Assembly: GCA_963556145.1 (NCBI GenBank)
Contig: OY744468.1
Location: 1,798,001 to 1,862,000 of the forward strand
Direction of reading: 5' to 3'
Source: Hygrocybe punicea
Lineage: Eukaryota > Basidiomycota > Agaricomycetes > Agaricales > Hygrophoraceae
Length of the DNA stretch: 64,000 nt
This document shows positions 21,925-33,422 of this stretch, piece by piece. A program made the position numbers and the translations under genes. The notes beneath the pieces were generated by a model, which saw only the letters and a program-made list of their open reading frames with translations, was not told the origin of the DNA and did no database searches. Within the stretch, counting starts at the first letter, position 1. Every line of letters begins with the position of its first letter.

Positions 21925-22630
21925 GCAACTTGAATGTGGGACTAGATCCCAGTATCATCTCGGAAACTCCAAGCTGGAACCAATCGTGAGGAAGAAGGGA
22001 TACACATCTCGGTTAAACGGCTGATGGAGTAGGTGTAGTTCCCAAGGACGATGATGAGGGCAGTGAATAACAAGGTTGATGAGGACAGAGGACACATTGA
22101 GTCCTTTGGTCTGTACATGGGGGTGCTACAATGCAGATATTGTGGTTAGGAAGATGATCACAAGCAAGGAAAAGGGATTGGGCATAAGGAATATTATTAG
22201 CAGTCAACCTCAACATGTTCACAAAAAGGCTGCAACTGCCAACTTTTCCAAGCAGTGAGAACAACAGGGTAGCTCAGAATTGAAGGCCGGTGTCTTGCAA
22301 GCTGCACCTCACCACAGCTCAAGACAAAAGAACATGAGACTGCCAGAGGGACAATACTCAGGGAGAAGCCAAAATGATTTCAAGAACAATTAAAATTTCC
22401 CAAGAACGAGAAACTTACCGGTGATGAATGGAATGCATCTTGCTGCAAAACATGAGTTTTACACATTGCAGAGTTGATAAAACTCACCCACAGGGCATAG
22501 ATACAAGATCAAGGAGCACTGCCGGCATTGTTGAAGCAATTGAAGCAGAGCGTGTCCAGCTTTCTTAAATCTTGCCTAGAACTTCACTGAGGTGGGATTC
22601 TTTGCACTTGCGCCTCTTGATCATGGAGAT
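21925..22630. other. No supported gene
   Basis: Short frames on both strands (for example 22013-22264 minus, 22076-22258 plus) show no recognisable domain. Possible splice-like signals are present, but no exon chain could be built. Confidence 0.3.
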
Positions 22631-22639
22631 GAGCAGTAG

Positions 22640-24656
22640 CAAATGTGTGAGAAAATTAGCAAAGCTCTTGACTTACAATTGCCTTTGTTTGCAATGCTGA
22701 ACGGACAAGGTAACAGGAGGTCAGTGAGTACTAGTGTCACACTTTTCAATGCACAATTCTCTGTTGTACAGGTATATTGGACCCCTACCATACATATTGT
22801 GAAAATGTTAACTATACAAGGCTAGACAAACATATTAGCGAGCATGAGCAATCCAGCTATTTTTGAGTTGGAGATAAAGGGCCCATAAGGCCGGATCAGA
22901 CTGCTGCATGTTTAGCAAGATCTTCATCACCCTCTCATATATGCCTTGGTAGTTGCATGCTTCAAATGTTTCGGTGCTGCCGAATTTCCATCGTTGAACA
23001 CAATAAACTGCCTGTCAAGAAGGGAATAGAGGTTAGTATTTTATAGATAATCTCACCATGACTCACATAAGCTGCTGCCAAGGCAACAGTCGGGAATGGC
23101 ATGATGGGTTGCAGTAACGAGAGTCCTTGCCAATGGTTTGTGATAGAGAATCTTTTCTAGTGTTGCCGAAGTTCAGTTTGGTCCGGTTCTGACCCTTTTT
23201 GGCACGAAAAGATTCTTTTCGTGCCGAGAAGGACTCAAGTCAGTATATCAAATATGATGCAGCTCCTGAACGGTACACAGGAATCTGAAGGCTAGTGGTA
23301 TAAAAAAAATCAGAGAACGTAATACAATGAAAGCAGTGACAACGTACAAATGCAAGGGGGAAATTGAATATTTGGTCCTGGTTGAGAATGTTGTATATAA
23401 CATCCAGTACACCATACGTTCCACTTTCTACACATGCGTAGACATGCTGAACGATGACCTGCATATACCACATATGGCTTTTATTGTACTGGCTCCTTAT
23501 CTAGGACAAAATGGGGTTAACAGGGGAAACACGGCAGGGGGTACTTACATATTGTATGATTACCAATGGAGGGTTTTCGATTGAGCCGAGGTCCAGGAGC
23601 GCCCCATTTAAGGGGTCTTGCGCATCTACAAAATATTGAACAGCGAAGAAAATCAAACTCAAGTCACTTACAGCAAGGCAGCTGCCATTACGGACCCATT
23701 TCGCAATGTTTGAATAGGCCACCAACGAATATCTCCTGGCAGGCATCAGATTCCTGTGCAGCTTCATCCACCCACCATGTTTTACGCAGAGCCCTGTACC
23801 AGTAGTAATATTCACTGACGGTGCCGAGAGACCCCCATTCAGGGGAAACCTTGACAAGACGAGCCATCGTCAAGACAGGAATCGCAGTAACTGTGGATGG
23901 TGGGTTAGGGATGGCCAGGTTGCTGTATCACGGCTATCAGTACCAATCGTCAACTTGTATATTTCATAAAAGGAGGCCACTTACTACTGTAAGCCGATAA
24001 CCTAACAGAAGAAAATCGGGCATGGAATTATTACATATAAGACCAAACTTACCTTTATACAAGATATCTTGGTAGACCGGTGCTGGCAGGCCAATCGCGA
24101 TGGTTGGTGGCCATGGAGGCATTGCGATCACTTGGGGCATGGGGCTTACGGACTTTGTGTGGTGGGTAAAGGAATTGTCTTTGGAAGTGAACGCTTCAGT
24201 CCGAAACAGTTGGTCGACAACTAGGAAAGAATCCGTTGGGGTGTTGTCACTTATTGGGGAACCACACTTACATACTAATAGATCTGCCTCCGAGAGCAGT
24301 TCATCGTTTGCTTCAGGCCCAGAAAGCTACAAACAAGTTTTTCAGTGATTCAATTCATCAATCATATAACTTACCAGCGAAGTTGGATTTTGGGTCGCTA
24401 AGTTCTTGTAAACATTGTACATCAGCCAGGTTCAGGTCTCCGGCCTCTTGAAGAGCCTAATCCAGAATGATTAGCCTATAACCTTGTACTGGTATGGAGT
24501 TCTCACATCGAGCCACTCAGAATATCTGAACGGTATATTGGGATATATCTATGTGAAGGTGAGTCAGTAACCGAGAAAAGATGGCCATCTCCATGTACTT
24601 ACTGCGGCTATGTCTGAGGACTGAATTGACCTAGAGGGGGTACTGGAAGATGCCAT
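22640..24656 (-). CDS. Unrecognised intron-rich protein gene
   Basis: A chain of short exons fits together on the minus strand. Exon 1 is 24656-24603 (MASSSTPSRSIQSSDIAA, ends GCA before GTAAGT). Exon 2 is 24548-24507 (IYPNIPFRYSEWLD, before GTGAGA). Exon 3 is 24456-24375 (ALQEAGDLNLADVQCLQEL.., before GTAAGT). Then come exons near 24335-24280 (GPEANDELLSEADLLV) and 24230-24050 (QLFRTEAFTSKDNSFTH.., PVYQDILYK). After them are 23870-23690 (YYYWYRALRKTWWVDEAAQ) and 23640-23560 (FVDAQDPLNGALLDLGSIE). A region to about 22860 includes an ERVMKILL stretch. Introns are 50-90 bp. I do not know the family. The lack of obvious stops inside the exons suggests a real host gene rather than a repeat. Confidence 0.5.
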
Positions 24657-24689
24657 TGTTGGGTTCATGTGGGCATGAAGAGTTTTTAA

Positions 24690-25360
24690 GACTGATTTTG
24701 AAAAAAACTTATCAGTCACAGTGGCCTCTTGTCTCCAGGGTCCATGCCATGTAGAAGTTCATCCGTGGGAGCCAATAGTGATGAGAGAACAGTACATCAA
24801 CGATAAGGTGCAACCTCCCAGGTTATTGTCTAGCCTGGGAGAGTTGACTGTTCATTGTGAAAACTAGTCAGTAGCCATTTCCGCCTGATAATGCTAGTGA
24901 TTAACGTACCAGAACTGTTTTTGCTCGTGTGTAAAGGCTTCGTTGGTACTGAACAGATTTGTTTCCTAACAGAATATCTCGTGCTCCCTCAACCTCACAT
25001 GCAAGTTTGGTGACCTCCTCTTCCATAGTGAATGGACATGCAATACTGTGGGCACAAACCACTGAAATGAGGTGAGCATGATCCAGAGTGGCCATAAAAT
25101 GAAATACCCTTACAATGTAGTCAATGGCTGTATGCTTCATCCACCGTTCCCTAACAGAACCGCTTGTGCTCCCTCAGGCTTGGGTTCGCTTGCAAGTTTA
25201 GTGACCTCCTCTTCCACAGTGAATGGATACCATGATGACCATTGGCCTGTTGGTGCGAACAATGAGCTGCCAGGGTCATCTACTACTAGTTTTACGCACT
25301 GTCTTGGATTTGGAAGAACCTCATGTTATGTTTTTTCAATGAAGTCTTTTAAGTAACATT
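24690..25360 (-). other. Region with a local duplication of about 180 bp, possible coding remnant
   Basis: On the minus strand two related segments occur. One has FTMEEEVTKLACEVEGARDILLGN (about 25045-24965). The other has FTVEEEVTKLASEPKPEGAQAVLLGN (about 25235-25150). They are a decayed tandem duplication. A 79-codon frame covers the left copy (25140-24901). No family recognised. Confidence 0.35.
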
Positions 25361-25499
25361 TAAGTTATGAACAAAGGCTCCAGTGAGGAACATTATACTA
25401 TGAACAAAGGCTTCATTAAGTAGGAACATTGCAAACAATTATATAGCTATATCTAATAATCTATGGGGGATCAACAATGATAAGGAAAGTGGGAAAAAA

Positions 25500-26522
25500 A
25501 TGACTACATCAGTGCCTCAGGCTATATATACCGTGTGTCTGGAGGGCAGGTTCTTGAGACACGTGATACGGGTGACTCCGAAGTTTCAGCCGGTGTTGGC
25601 CATGTCAAGCATTAAACCTGATAGTGATGAATATTCCAGCACTGGACACCATATTGCCTTACTTCTCCCTCCCTCAATGACACTATACCAGTTTTCAAGT
25701 TGTACATATTTCAAATTTTCCATTGTAATGAGTATCATCACAACTCGTCATGAAACACTGAGCCTCGACAGCCGCTCTGTAAGCCCTATTCACCATGTAA
25801 ATCCCTCCTGGAGTCCTCAACACATTGATATTCCCACAGTAAGTCAGTGCTGCCAGAGATGGTTATGACTTATGACTGGCTAATCGTTTCTCTGACTGAC
25901 AGTACTTCCTCAAAACGGTTCCGGAGCCTCGATCTCTCAAGTTCATGCAAGACCTGCTCAGATATATGGAGCTAGCCAAAGATCTGCATGCCACCAAGGG
26001 GTCCATAATAAACACAAGGGCTGCTATGATTGGCCTGGAACAAAGGCTGCTTGCAGAGGGTAGCATACCGCTTTGTGGCCAGATGGGATCCTGGCCATAC
26101 AGGTGCCTTCCAGCACCCAACTCCTTTCCTTCTGGTACCCTCTTACAATTGCTAATCGCGTCACCTTCCAACTGACCATATTCCTCAAAATAGATCCAGG
26201 GCCTCGATCCCTCGAGTTCATACACCTGCTCCGATACTCAGAGCTAGCCCAAGATCTGCATGTCGCCGAGGAGTCCATAATACACACAAGGGTGGCTATG
26301 CTTAACCTGGAAACAAAGCTGCTTGCAGAGGAGCTGCAGGCTGCTAGCACACGAAGTCAGGTGGCAGAACAGGAGACCAAGATGGTTCATAGCCAGATGG
26401 GACCCAGGCTGTTTAGGTTCCTTCCAGAACCCAACCCAAAAGCCCTTCCTCCCAGTATCTTCTACACACCTGCTTCTGACTCAAAGGCAGTCCCGCAGAG
26501 GATGGTTAAAGGGGTCAGGTGA
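25500..26522 (+). CDS. Unrecognised gene with a duplicated coiled-coil exon
   Basis: Plus-strand frames suggest an exon around 25560-25660 (KFQPVLAMSSIKPDSDEY). Two homologous helical exons follow: 25905-26060 (FLKTVPEPRSLKFMQDLLRY.ELAKDLHATKGSI) and 26190-26340 (FLKIDPGPRSLEFIHLLRYSELAQDLHVAEESI). The second continues LLAEELQAASTRSQVAEQETKMVHSQM to a stop at 26520. Both exons are preceded by similar GACTGAC..TACTTCCTCAAA or AACTGACCATATTCCTCAAA motifs, consistent with branch point and 3' splice sites, so the unit was duplicated with its intron. Function unknown; a coiled-coil scaffold is likely. Confidence 0.4.
25880..26345 (+). repeat. Tandem duplication of about 265 bp
   Basis: 25890-26100 and 26165-26400 align over most of their length (CTGAC.G/ATA.TTCCTCAAAA..G, ATCT.C.AG.TTCAT, GAGCTAGCC.AAGATCTGCATG). 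Internal differences show it is not recent. Confidence 0.6.
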
Positions 26523-26769
26523 AGTACAAAGTTGCAGGGTGGCCAGAACTGAGATGCTTCCAAGTCCAGGCCAGAGTTTTCTCAGGTTTTGTGGTTAAAT
26601 TCACTCTATGATTGTCAGAGACACTCCTTTTCCTTTGCTGTACTTTGTCATACTGTTGTAGATTATGAATGAATTGTCTCTTTTCTGTCATAGTCAGGGT
26701 TGAGGTTTTCACATTGTGGACACACCTTTCGACATGTATAATGGCACAAATTGAACTAAAATATGTATC

Positions 26770-29402
26770 CTAAGACTGTGAGGGTTCAACTCGAAGCTTC
26801 CCACAAACTGCAAGATGCTTCTGGTGTGCTGTATACAATTTCTTAGTGTTGGCATCAGTACGCGACATGGCACAGAGACACCAAAATACGCCATGGGTAT
26901 CCATAATGATACCCTCTGATCCAAGATCATCGCCAATGATTATAATAGCATTTTCCTTGATGCCGTCAGGGTGCACAGGGACAAGATACCATAAGGGAAT
27001 TGATATCTCTTGTGCCACACTGCTCATCAGCTTGACACAAATTGCAGGCGCATCACCAGTGACAGGTGTGCCAAAGGTGCATGCAATCTTGCCTTCATAT
27101 AGGCCATCCTCCCAGGAATGAGCTCTCCTGATCAACTGTAACCCCAAAATGCATACTTTGATTGATTTTCCACACAACTGTTCTGCGGCAAGCCAATTCT
27201 TAGGAATGCCTTTCAAACTATAAGCAAGTGCAGATTGTAGCAACTTAATTGACGCACCAGGTGATAGAGAAGTTCCAGTATCTTCGACATTCCCAGAAGC
27301 TGGCTCTGGTGTTCAAGAATGTAGGTCCCAGGCTGGACTGGTGCTACTCATCATCTCTGCGACACTCGGAAGAGGTGTGGATGGGACAGGGTGAGGAGCA
27401 GTAGTACTAATAGTTTCAGGGATATCTGCCAATGTTCCACTCGGCGATACAGGGCTGGGTAAAATATCAGCAATTGCAAGGTATAAGTGAAATCTCACTA
27501 ACTGTAGGCCACTCAAAAGGTCCCTACCTATTATGACAACCTTGCCAGTGGCCTCCAGACGTATGCTGCACTGGTTGAGATGCTCATGATTATATTGTAC
27601 AATCCCACGATAACCACAATAGTGATGCTGTCTGATAACTTGTACATGCTTCCCCATCATTGCATCTGTTTTGGAAGCAGCCTCGGATAATTCCATTGTT
27701 ATTAATTCGTGAATCCAGTCAGGTTTATTGGCCTTGCATAACATAAGATCTGGCATGGCAAAAGCCACATTGAAGGATTGCATGGTGATGAGGTTTAAAT
27801 CGGGAGAACGAGCAGAGATATGCTGTGCCCAAATGATTTAAGTGGAATTATTTATTTAGTGGAAAGATATCTACTTACCATAACATCAGAAGCCGTATTT
27901 AACCTATGAAATGTGATTGTCGAGTTTGGTGCTGATATGGACAGTATATAGCCTTGGACACCGGTATCTGTGCCATGCCGCACTTGTATAAAATCTCCAG
28001 GCTGGAATGCTTTGCAAATATGGTGAGCCAGTACATCGAGGATTTGGGTTTCTTGTATGAGAGGATTATCCTTTTGTGGCACCTTGACCTGAGCATGTTG
28101 ATCATTTACATCAATAATTACACCCAAACAACCCTTCAGCTCACCATCCAAGAATTCAACATGATCATCAGCCTGCAGGGCAGCTATACCATCTGCAATC
28201 TCCCATGCCCAAATTGCCAATTTACTGAATCTGGAGCTGGTGCCAAACAGTTGGATTTCATGGTAAACAGGGAAAACATGTATCATCATCAAATCCTGGA
28301 AGGAATGCTCCCGCACCAAGAGACCATCTTTGAATTTCATCGTCCAGAACTTGAGATAACCATCTGTCTCTTGGACAGCTTGATTTCCTCGTGTGGCACG
28401 AGCATGGTCACAGTTGAACAGAGCTAGGGATGGTTGTGTGGGCTTTCCAGCGTGCTTCCTGACTTTAACAGTATTGGTCTTATAATTGATGCAGGGTACC
28501 AACACCAACTGGACCCTAGATGTAAAATTATTCATGTGCAGTATATAGGCAAGATCCCCTCTGTATGTGCCCTGTTTGATGTGGACCCAATCACCTGCAT
28601 CAACACCCAGTTTGTTGGCCCCTAGCTCAAGGAGCTGGGCACGCTCAGAAAGTGGCACCAGGAGGATACCTTCATGCCAACATACAATAGTGGTTATAGT
28701 TTGGAGACAGCAATGCACATCTGCAGGGGAATGTGCTTCCAGATAAATTCTTCCTGGCAAAGATTCTCATGTGAAGGCAGCAATGACATTAACTGAATGA
28801 TTGCTATCATTCAGGAGCAATCAAGAGAGTATAGAAAATTCATAGCCATGCTAGAAGTAATAATAATCCAGACAGTGACAGCGAAAGGTGAATAATTAAC
28901 AGCTTACCTTAACAATGATATGCCAAAGGGCTAAGTCGTTGACAGACGGTTGACAAATTGCTGAAGATGCCACATCCTCAAGCCCCGTGAATTTGTCCAA
29001 GTCCAAATTGTAAATAGATAGAGGCTCGGAGTGCCCACTTGACCTGCGCAGTTGTTGTATCACATAACTAATAGGGTCCTCGTGCCACTTTGAGTTATGG
29101 TTCAGTGATAGATCCTCATTGGTGTGGTGCAAGTGTTTCCTTGAATAGCTACCCTGACTCAAAGCCAGAGCACGGTGACTCAGCAGCTCTATTGGTCATG
29201 ACACAGGCCCAAGCTTGGAGAAGCCTGACTCAGACTCACAATTGCCTTCTGAGCTGTCGCTTGCGAGGAAATCTGGTTATGATGATGATGATGATGATGA
29301 TGATGATTGAATCCAACAGTTTCAACTGTTAACTCACCTATGATGCTTCCATCAGCTGAGTCTGAGTCCTCACTTTCGCGATCTCTGCTCCGGGTAGCTT
29401 CT
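26770..29402 (-). CDS. Spt5-like NGN/KOW protein gene
   Basis: The minus-strand exon chain starts with an acidic Ser/Asp/Glu stretch (about 29402-29340), then 29162-28910 (DPISYVIQQLRRSSGH.., ALWHIIVK). The main exon (28760-27852) begins GRIYLEAHSPADVHCCLQ, an NGN-like start followed by LLVPLSERAQLLE. KOW-like motifs follow: GDWVHIKQGTYRGDLAYIL, DDHVEFLDGELKGCLGVIID and GDFIQVRHGTDTGVQGYIL. Later exons (27783-27313, 27243-26770) add GKHVQVIRQHHYCGYRGIV and a final ENAIIIIGDDLGSEGIIMD. Spt5 binds RNA polymerase II as part of the Spt4/5 elongation factor. Agaricomycetes carry expanded, divergent Spt5-like paralogues, and this is probably one of them rather than the essential gene. Exon 1-2 phase and the intron at 28761-28905 are not fully resolved. 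Confidence 0.6.
29281..29307 (+). repeat. (GAT)9 microsatellite
   Basis: Nine perfect GAT units in the 5' intron or exon region of the Spt5-like gene. Confidence 0.9.
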
Positions 29403-29524
29403 AAATTGAGGAAGATATTAGGTTGACCACCCTGGTCATCAGCGGGTCACCAGGCAAAACAAGGTTGGCTCAATTTATCACCTGGGAGTCCTGCTAGAAC
29501 CTTTGGAGCCTAAGGAAATCACTC

Positions 29525-29593
29525 ACCTGGTAGTAGTGTTGCCTCAACTCAGCTGGTCAGGAAAAGCTGAGTTGAGGTAACACTACCTGGTAG
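29525..29593. repeat. Small hairpin repeat, about 28-bp arms
   Basis: ACCTGGTAGTAGTGTTGCCTC.. pairs with ..GAGGTAACACTACCTGGTAG around a short loop (GGTCAGGAAA). It is a small foldback, probably a miniature repeat, upstream of the Spt5-like gene. Confidence 0.6.
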
Positions 29594-29599
29594 TGTACC

Positions 29600-30347
29600 T
29601 TACAAGTTTTTCTACTTGAAGTCATAGTTCAAGTTGAAGTCCGACTAGTCATTAGTAGTGAGTCACGAGGAATCGTGTGAACTTGAAACCCGCCCTCCAG
29701 ACTCAGAGTTTACATTTGTAATCATGTTCAAGTTCACTCTTTTTCCCATTAAATGTGACTTTCCAGTTCCGAAAGAATTTCACAAGTGTTTTCTAAAGTT
29801 ATCTACTTGTAGAGAGTTGTCCAGATACTCTGACAACTTGAACTTGACTAAATATTCTTGAATCTTCAAATCTGCTTCACAAATATGAATAGTCAATGGC
29901 AGTCACAGTCGCAGAGTGACCTTCACGAAGCTCCCAAGTCCCTTGTATCATAAGCTTGGTGCACAAAAACAAGCCTTTGAAGAAGAGATATCAGACTTGG
30001 ACAAGCCACCACTGAATGTGAGACATCCAGTGGTATTCGCATGCATGTTGACATATATTCTTCAAGGGATTACTATTTCACAAGTTGAGATCAGGATTTG
30101 ACAAAGATAACGATATCGTATCAATAGTCACAGTGATTGCATAGCAGGATAATCCAAGCCTTCCGACTGAGAGTCACGCCTCTCATGAACATCTCCCTAG
30201 TGGCGAATTTGCTGGCCCACAACTGAGTGATGGGTTGAGACTCACTGAGGCCAATATCCCAGGTATACCTCCAAGCCATTCGGTATGGTGATGGAAGTCT
30301 AATATGGATGCTTCTCATTTTTATAAACTTGAGGCCTTATCAGCTTC
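29600..30347. other. Intergenic or decayed sequence, no supported gene
   Basis: Several short frames, none recognised. The plus-strand stretch AFEEEISDLDKPPLNVRHP (about 29970-30030) has protein-like composition, but its context is broken. Confidence 0.3.
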
Positions 30348-30710
30348 GTGGACTCATCGACAACATATCCTCAAAGGCCACTGCCCAATGGTTTGGAACA
30401 CCAGATGAATCTGGAACACGCCAATCTGTTGGTGACCAAATGGTTGAACTCGAAGAATCTAGCCAAGCTGGCTCAGACAAAGGCCCTGCTCTATAAGAAA
30501 GGCAAGTTTTCCACAGAAGAACAACAATTGGTCCGGACTGCACTTGAAACCTACAAAAATGTGCATCGATCAACTGTCAATGCCATCATTTACATTCTAA
30601 TGGCCCATTTCACACAGTGGAAAGTGATTACATCTGACCAGTTGGAACAAATGATCTTCCAAAAGTATGGCAAAAATTGTGATGTTGCTTTTTGGTCTGA
30701 GATAGGTTAA
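30348..30710 (+). CDS. Myb/Reb1-like DNA-binding protein fragment
   Basis: A 120-codon frame. Residues 50-65 read KKGKFSTEEQQLVRTALETY, and the end reads LEQMIFQKYGKN..VAFWSEIG. This matches the first homeodomain-like helices of the fungal Reb1/DMTF1-like Myb family, where G.F...E...I..A...Y leads to a short linker and an FW motif. The second and third Myb repeats are missing after the stop at 30708, and the next 300 bp show no continuation. It is therefore a truncated gene or the first exon of a decayed one. Confidence 0.45.
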   Translation: MDSSTTYPQRPLPNGLEHQMNLEHANLLVTKWLNSKNLAKLAQTKALLYKKGKFSTEEQQLVRTALETYKNVHRSTVNAIIYILMAHFTQWKVITSDQLEQMIFQKYGKNCDVAFWSEIG

Positions 30711-30787
30711 TCTCTATCCAGTTTATTTTTTTTGGGCCCATGTTGTTGAATTGAGTTGTGCTAGAAACTGAATGAATGTTAATCTCA

Positions 30788-31453
30788 GTAAGGTAGATGT
30801 CGTCCATCCAGAGTAAGGTCACATGCTGTGATGATTTTTGTGACATGTCCAATCAAATCAGGAAAGAAAAGCTGTAGAAGACACTTTTTGCGAGATTGAG
30901 GATGAAAATAAGAAATCGGCTCCCTATCAAATGTTCTAAATACAGTCAAAAATGAGATCCCAAAATTCTGTGAGGATCGGGTTAGTCTGAGCCAACTTAT
31001 TCAACGAATGAGATTCCTGCAGGAAAGGTTTCTTTTTGCAATGATTAGAGTTATTGGAAATCAGAAGCATACGTTCTCTGTATCCCCAGTAGTGGAATTC
31101 ATGGCCCTATCCCTTTTTTGCCTCTTTGGGATATATTTCGTGTGTAGATTTGCGATTGAAGTCATTGCCTTCCTCTTTCTGCGCGTCATATTGTTGACAC
31201 CTAAGCGTCTTGAGAACGGTTATGCCCATTTGAAAAATAAGTCACGCAAATCAATAAAAAATTTTGATCCAAACTTGTATTCACGCATTATTTGTATATA
31301 TCTAGAATTGATAGGGACGTTTTTTGCAATATTTATTCTCAGTCTTGGAAAAAGCGTGTTTATTGACGCGTTGGACCGCGTTGTTGCCGCATTTAGACAC
31401 TGTCACGCTTGATCATGTGACCTTACGCTGGATGGACGACATCTACCTTATAA
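30788..31453. mobile_element. Segment bounded by 38-bp inverted repeats
   Basis: TAAGGTAGATGTCGTCCATC..GTAAGGTCACATG at about 30788-30826 has its reverse complement at 31415-31453, with one mismatch. The 666-bp segment between holds an AT-rich stretch and the ORF at 31008. No target duplication was found. It may be a small DNA transposon, or two fragments of another repeat placed head to head. Confidence 0.4.
31008..31412 (+). CDS. Hypothetical small membrane protein
   Basis: A 134-codon frame with a hydrophobic segment at residues about 28-60 (FMALSLFCLFGIYFVCRF, then IEVIAFLFLRVILL). After a basic loop (KRLENGYAHLKNKSRKSIK) comes a second hydrophobic segment at about 98-116. The frame ends inside the right inverted repeat. 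No family recognised. It could be real or a chance frame in AT-rich DNA. Confidence 0.3.
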   Translation: MRFLQERFLFAMIRVIGNQKHTFSVSPVVEFMALSLFCLFGIYFVCRFAIEVIAFLFLRVILLTPKRLENGYAHLKNKSRKSIKNFDPNLYSRIICIYLELIGTFFAIFILSLGKSVFIDALDRVVAAFRHCHA

Positions 31454-32310
31454 TAGAATAATACTAATTCCTTCTACCTAAATGAATGTTACTACGATCT
31501 AGTTAGTAAGGTAATATCTGCTAATGAATGAAGGCTTACATCTCAGTATAATAGAATAATACTGAGATGTCTGCTCCGAATCCGGAATCCTACACTAATA
31601 TTTTGGGCTCCACTTGAAATCTCAACACTCCCCCTCAAGTTGCCCGAAGTCCCAGCATTTTCGCTAGATATTCGAATTTTGGTCGGGGTAAAGCTTTGGT
31701 GAAGATGTCGGCGAGATTTTCTTCTGTCGGGACATATTCCAGAATAACTTTTGCTTCTTCAATTGCTTGATGAATGAAGTGATGACGAATATCGATACGC
31801 TTGGTACATGCGTGGAATTTGTTGTCCTTTGCGAGAGAGATTGTCGATTGGTTGTCGCAATTAAGTTTAATTGAACAAGGTGTGGACATATTGATTTCAG
31901 CAAGAAAGGTTCGGAGCCAGAGAATCTTTTGAGTCGCCAGAGTCACAGCGATGTATTCGGATTCAGTACTTGATAATGCAACAATTTGTTGTTTCTTTGA
32001 ACACCATGTCACGATTCCATTTCCTAGTCGGAATACATAGCCCGAGATCAAGTGTTGATCATTTTGCGATCCCCAATCTACATCTGTGAATCCATCCGCC
32101 ACTAGATCACCTCTGCCAAGTGTTAACCAGATCCTTTTGATCTGTTAGTTCAGCAGGCATTGTGTTGTGGATTATTTTTGATTTTTCCCCTTCAGACTGG
32201 CCAATGTCTGCGATCTCGACGTGGTCCGAGGTGCTGTTGTTGAACACAACCTCTCGTTCAATCGCGATGCGATGTTGATCTGGTACTGTATGTTGCACTC
32301 TCCCACACAT
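31430..32310 (-). pseudogene. Ty1/Copia remnant: RNase H end plus 3' LTR, RT deleted
   Basis: On the minus strand 32102-31635 encodes a Copia RNase H domain: ADGFTDVDWGSQ, HLISGYVFRLGNGIVTWCSK, ALSSTESEYIA, CDNQSTISLAKD, RIDIRHHFI and ADIFTKALP, then a stop. A polypurine tract CTTGAGGGGGAG precedes TGTTGAGATTTC (from 31627), the start of the 3' LTR. Upstream, 32310-32107 encodes RIAIEREVVFN.., a sequence that normally lies between integrase and RT. The whole RT is therefore deleted between about 32107 and 32103. A small palindrome (31543-31571) is in the LTR. The LTR end is not certain. Confidence 0.8.
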
Positions 32311-32317
32311 TCCTTAG

Positions 32318-32720
32318 GACTCCTCAAAAATCAAGGACTCCTCAAGGAGTTTTCATGGACATAGTCAGTATACCTTTATATAATAGGGAACTCAAGGACT
32401 CCTCAAGGACTCCTCAATTCTGAGTAAATTTCACTTTGAATGGTCATTTTTATGAGTTTTCATGCAGTATGCTTATTTACAACAAGGAATCCACTCAGAA
32501 TTCTGCTGAGTTTTTGCAAAGTGCTGGCTTTTTTCGACTTTTTTGCATTTTTCTCACTCAATTTTGTGAATAAAACAAATCTGACACTATATATGGGATT
32601 GGGTATACAATGGGCATGCTAACCAAATTAGGCAATATTTTCCCACACTCCATATTTGGTAGGAATTCTGAGTGAAGTCTGAGTTGAGTCCAAGTGGAGT
32701 CCAAGTGGATTCCTTGCAAA
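32318..32720. repeat. AAGGACTCCTC tandem motifs and imperfect inverted repeat
   Basis: Four or more copies of (A)AGGACTCCTCA occur at 32318-32425. Further right, CAAGGAATCCACTCAGAATTC (from 32480) is mirrored by GAATTCTGAGTG..GGATTCCTTG (32655-32720). Probably a decayed foldback or MITE. No coding content. Confidence 0.4.
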
Positions 32721-32729
32721 ACATTGTAA

Positions 32730-33400
32730 ATTTGTTCACTTTATTGCCACATTTCTAGTATACTCAAATATACAACAAGATAATAAATAGCTGTTAAGGT
32801 ATTTCTTCACTCCTGTCTTTTTTTTTTCCTTTTCCTGCTTTACTTTGTCATCATTGTAACACACACATGTTTCCACTCCACTAAGTTATTAGGCTTACAT
32901 CTGATGAACAGCCGCAGCATTGCTTTCCATATATGTTTTCTTCACCATTCCAAGACACATACCCTTTTCATTTCCCCATACCTTCCTTTCAATCTATATT
33001 CATTTCCTTGTCCATGGTACACAGCCTTCATCTATATAGCACATTGTTTACTGCATGAACTTCAGACTCTAAAATTTGTATCACTTGTATGCAAAAACCA
33101 GTTGAAATTATTATTAACAATCATTCTGTTGAGAATTGACTCAAAGCTACACAACTGAGTATTTCACTGCTCATATGCTTTCAGAGTCATACATTAGAGT
33201 TGGAGATGGATACAAGAAGATCACTTCTTTCAAGTGCTAAAAGCACACTCACAATGCTCCTTAAGTTCCATTTCTTTTTCTTCAAGAGGTGCTGGATTAT
33301 GCCATTTTGGCACCAGAGTCTTTAACTTGGGGGTTCAGGGCATTCAGCAAGATATTACCAACTGAGATGGGATGCCTGAAAATGAGATCACCCAACTGAC
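32730..33400. other. AT-rich intergenic stretch, no supported gene
   Basis: The open frames are short and hydrophobic, as expected of T-rich DNA, and none is recognised. Confidence 0.4.
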
Positions 33401-33422
33401 TTGGGGATAGCTGAATCAGGCT

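Noticed and set aside
22013..22264. Minus-strand 83-codon frame near the Myb/SANT fragment
   Set aside because: No continuation into the Myb exon and no recognisable motif.
29281..29307. Poly-Met or poly-His coding stretch
   Set aside because: It is a (GAT)9 microsatellite in a probable intron.
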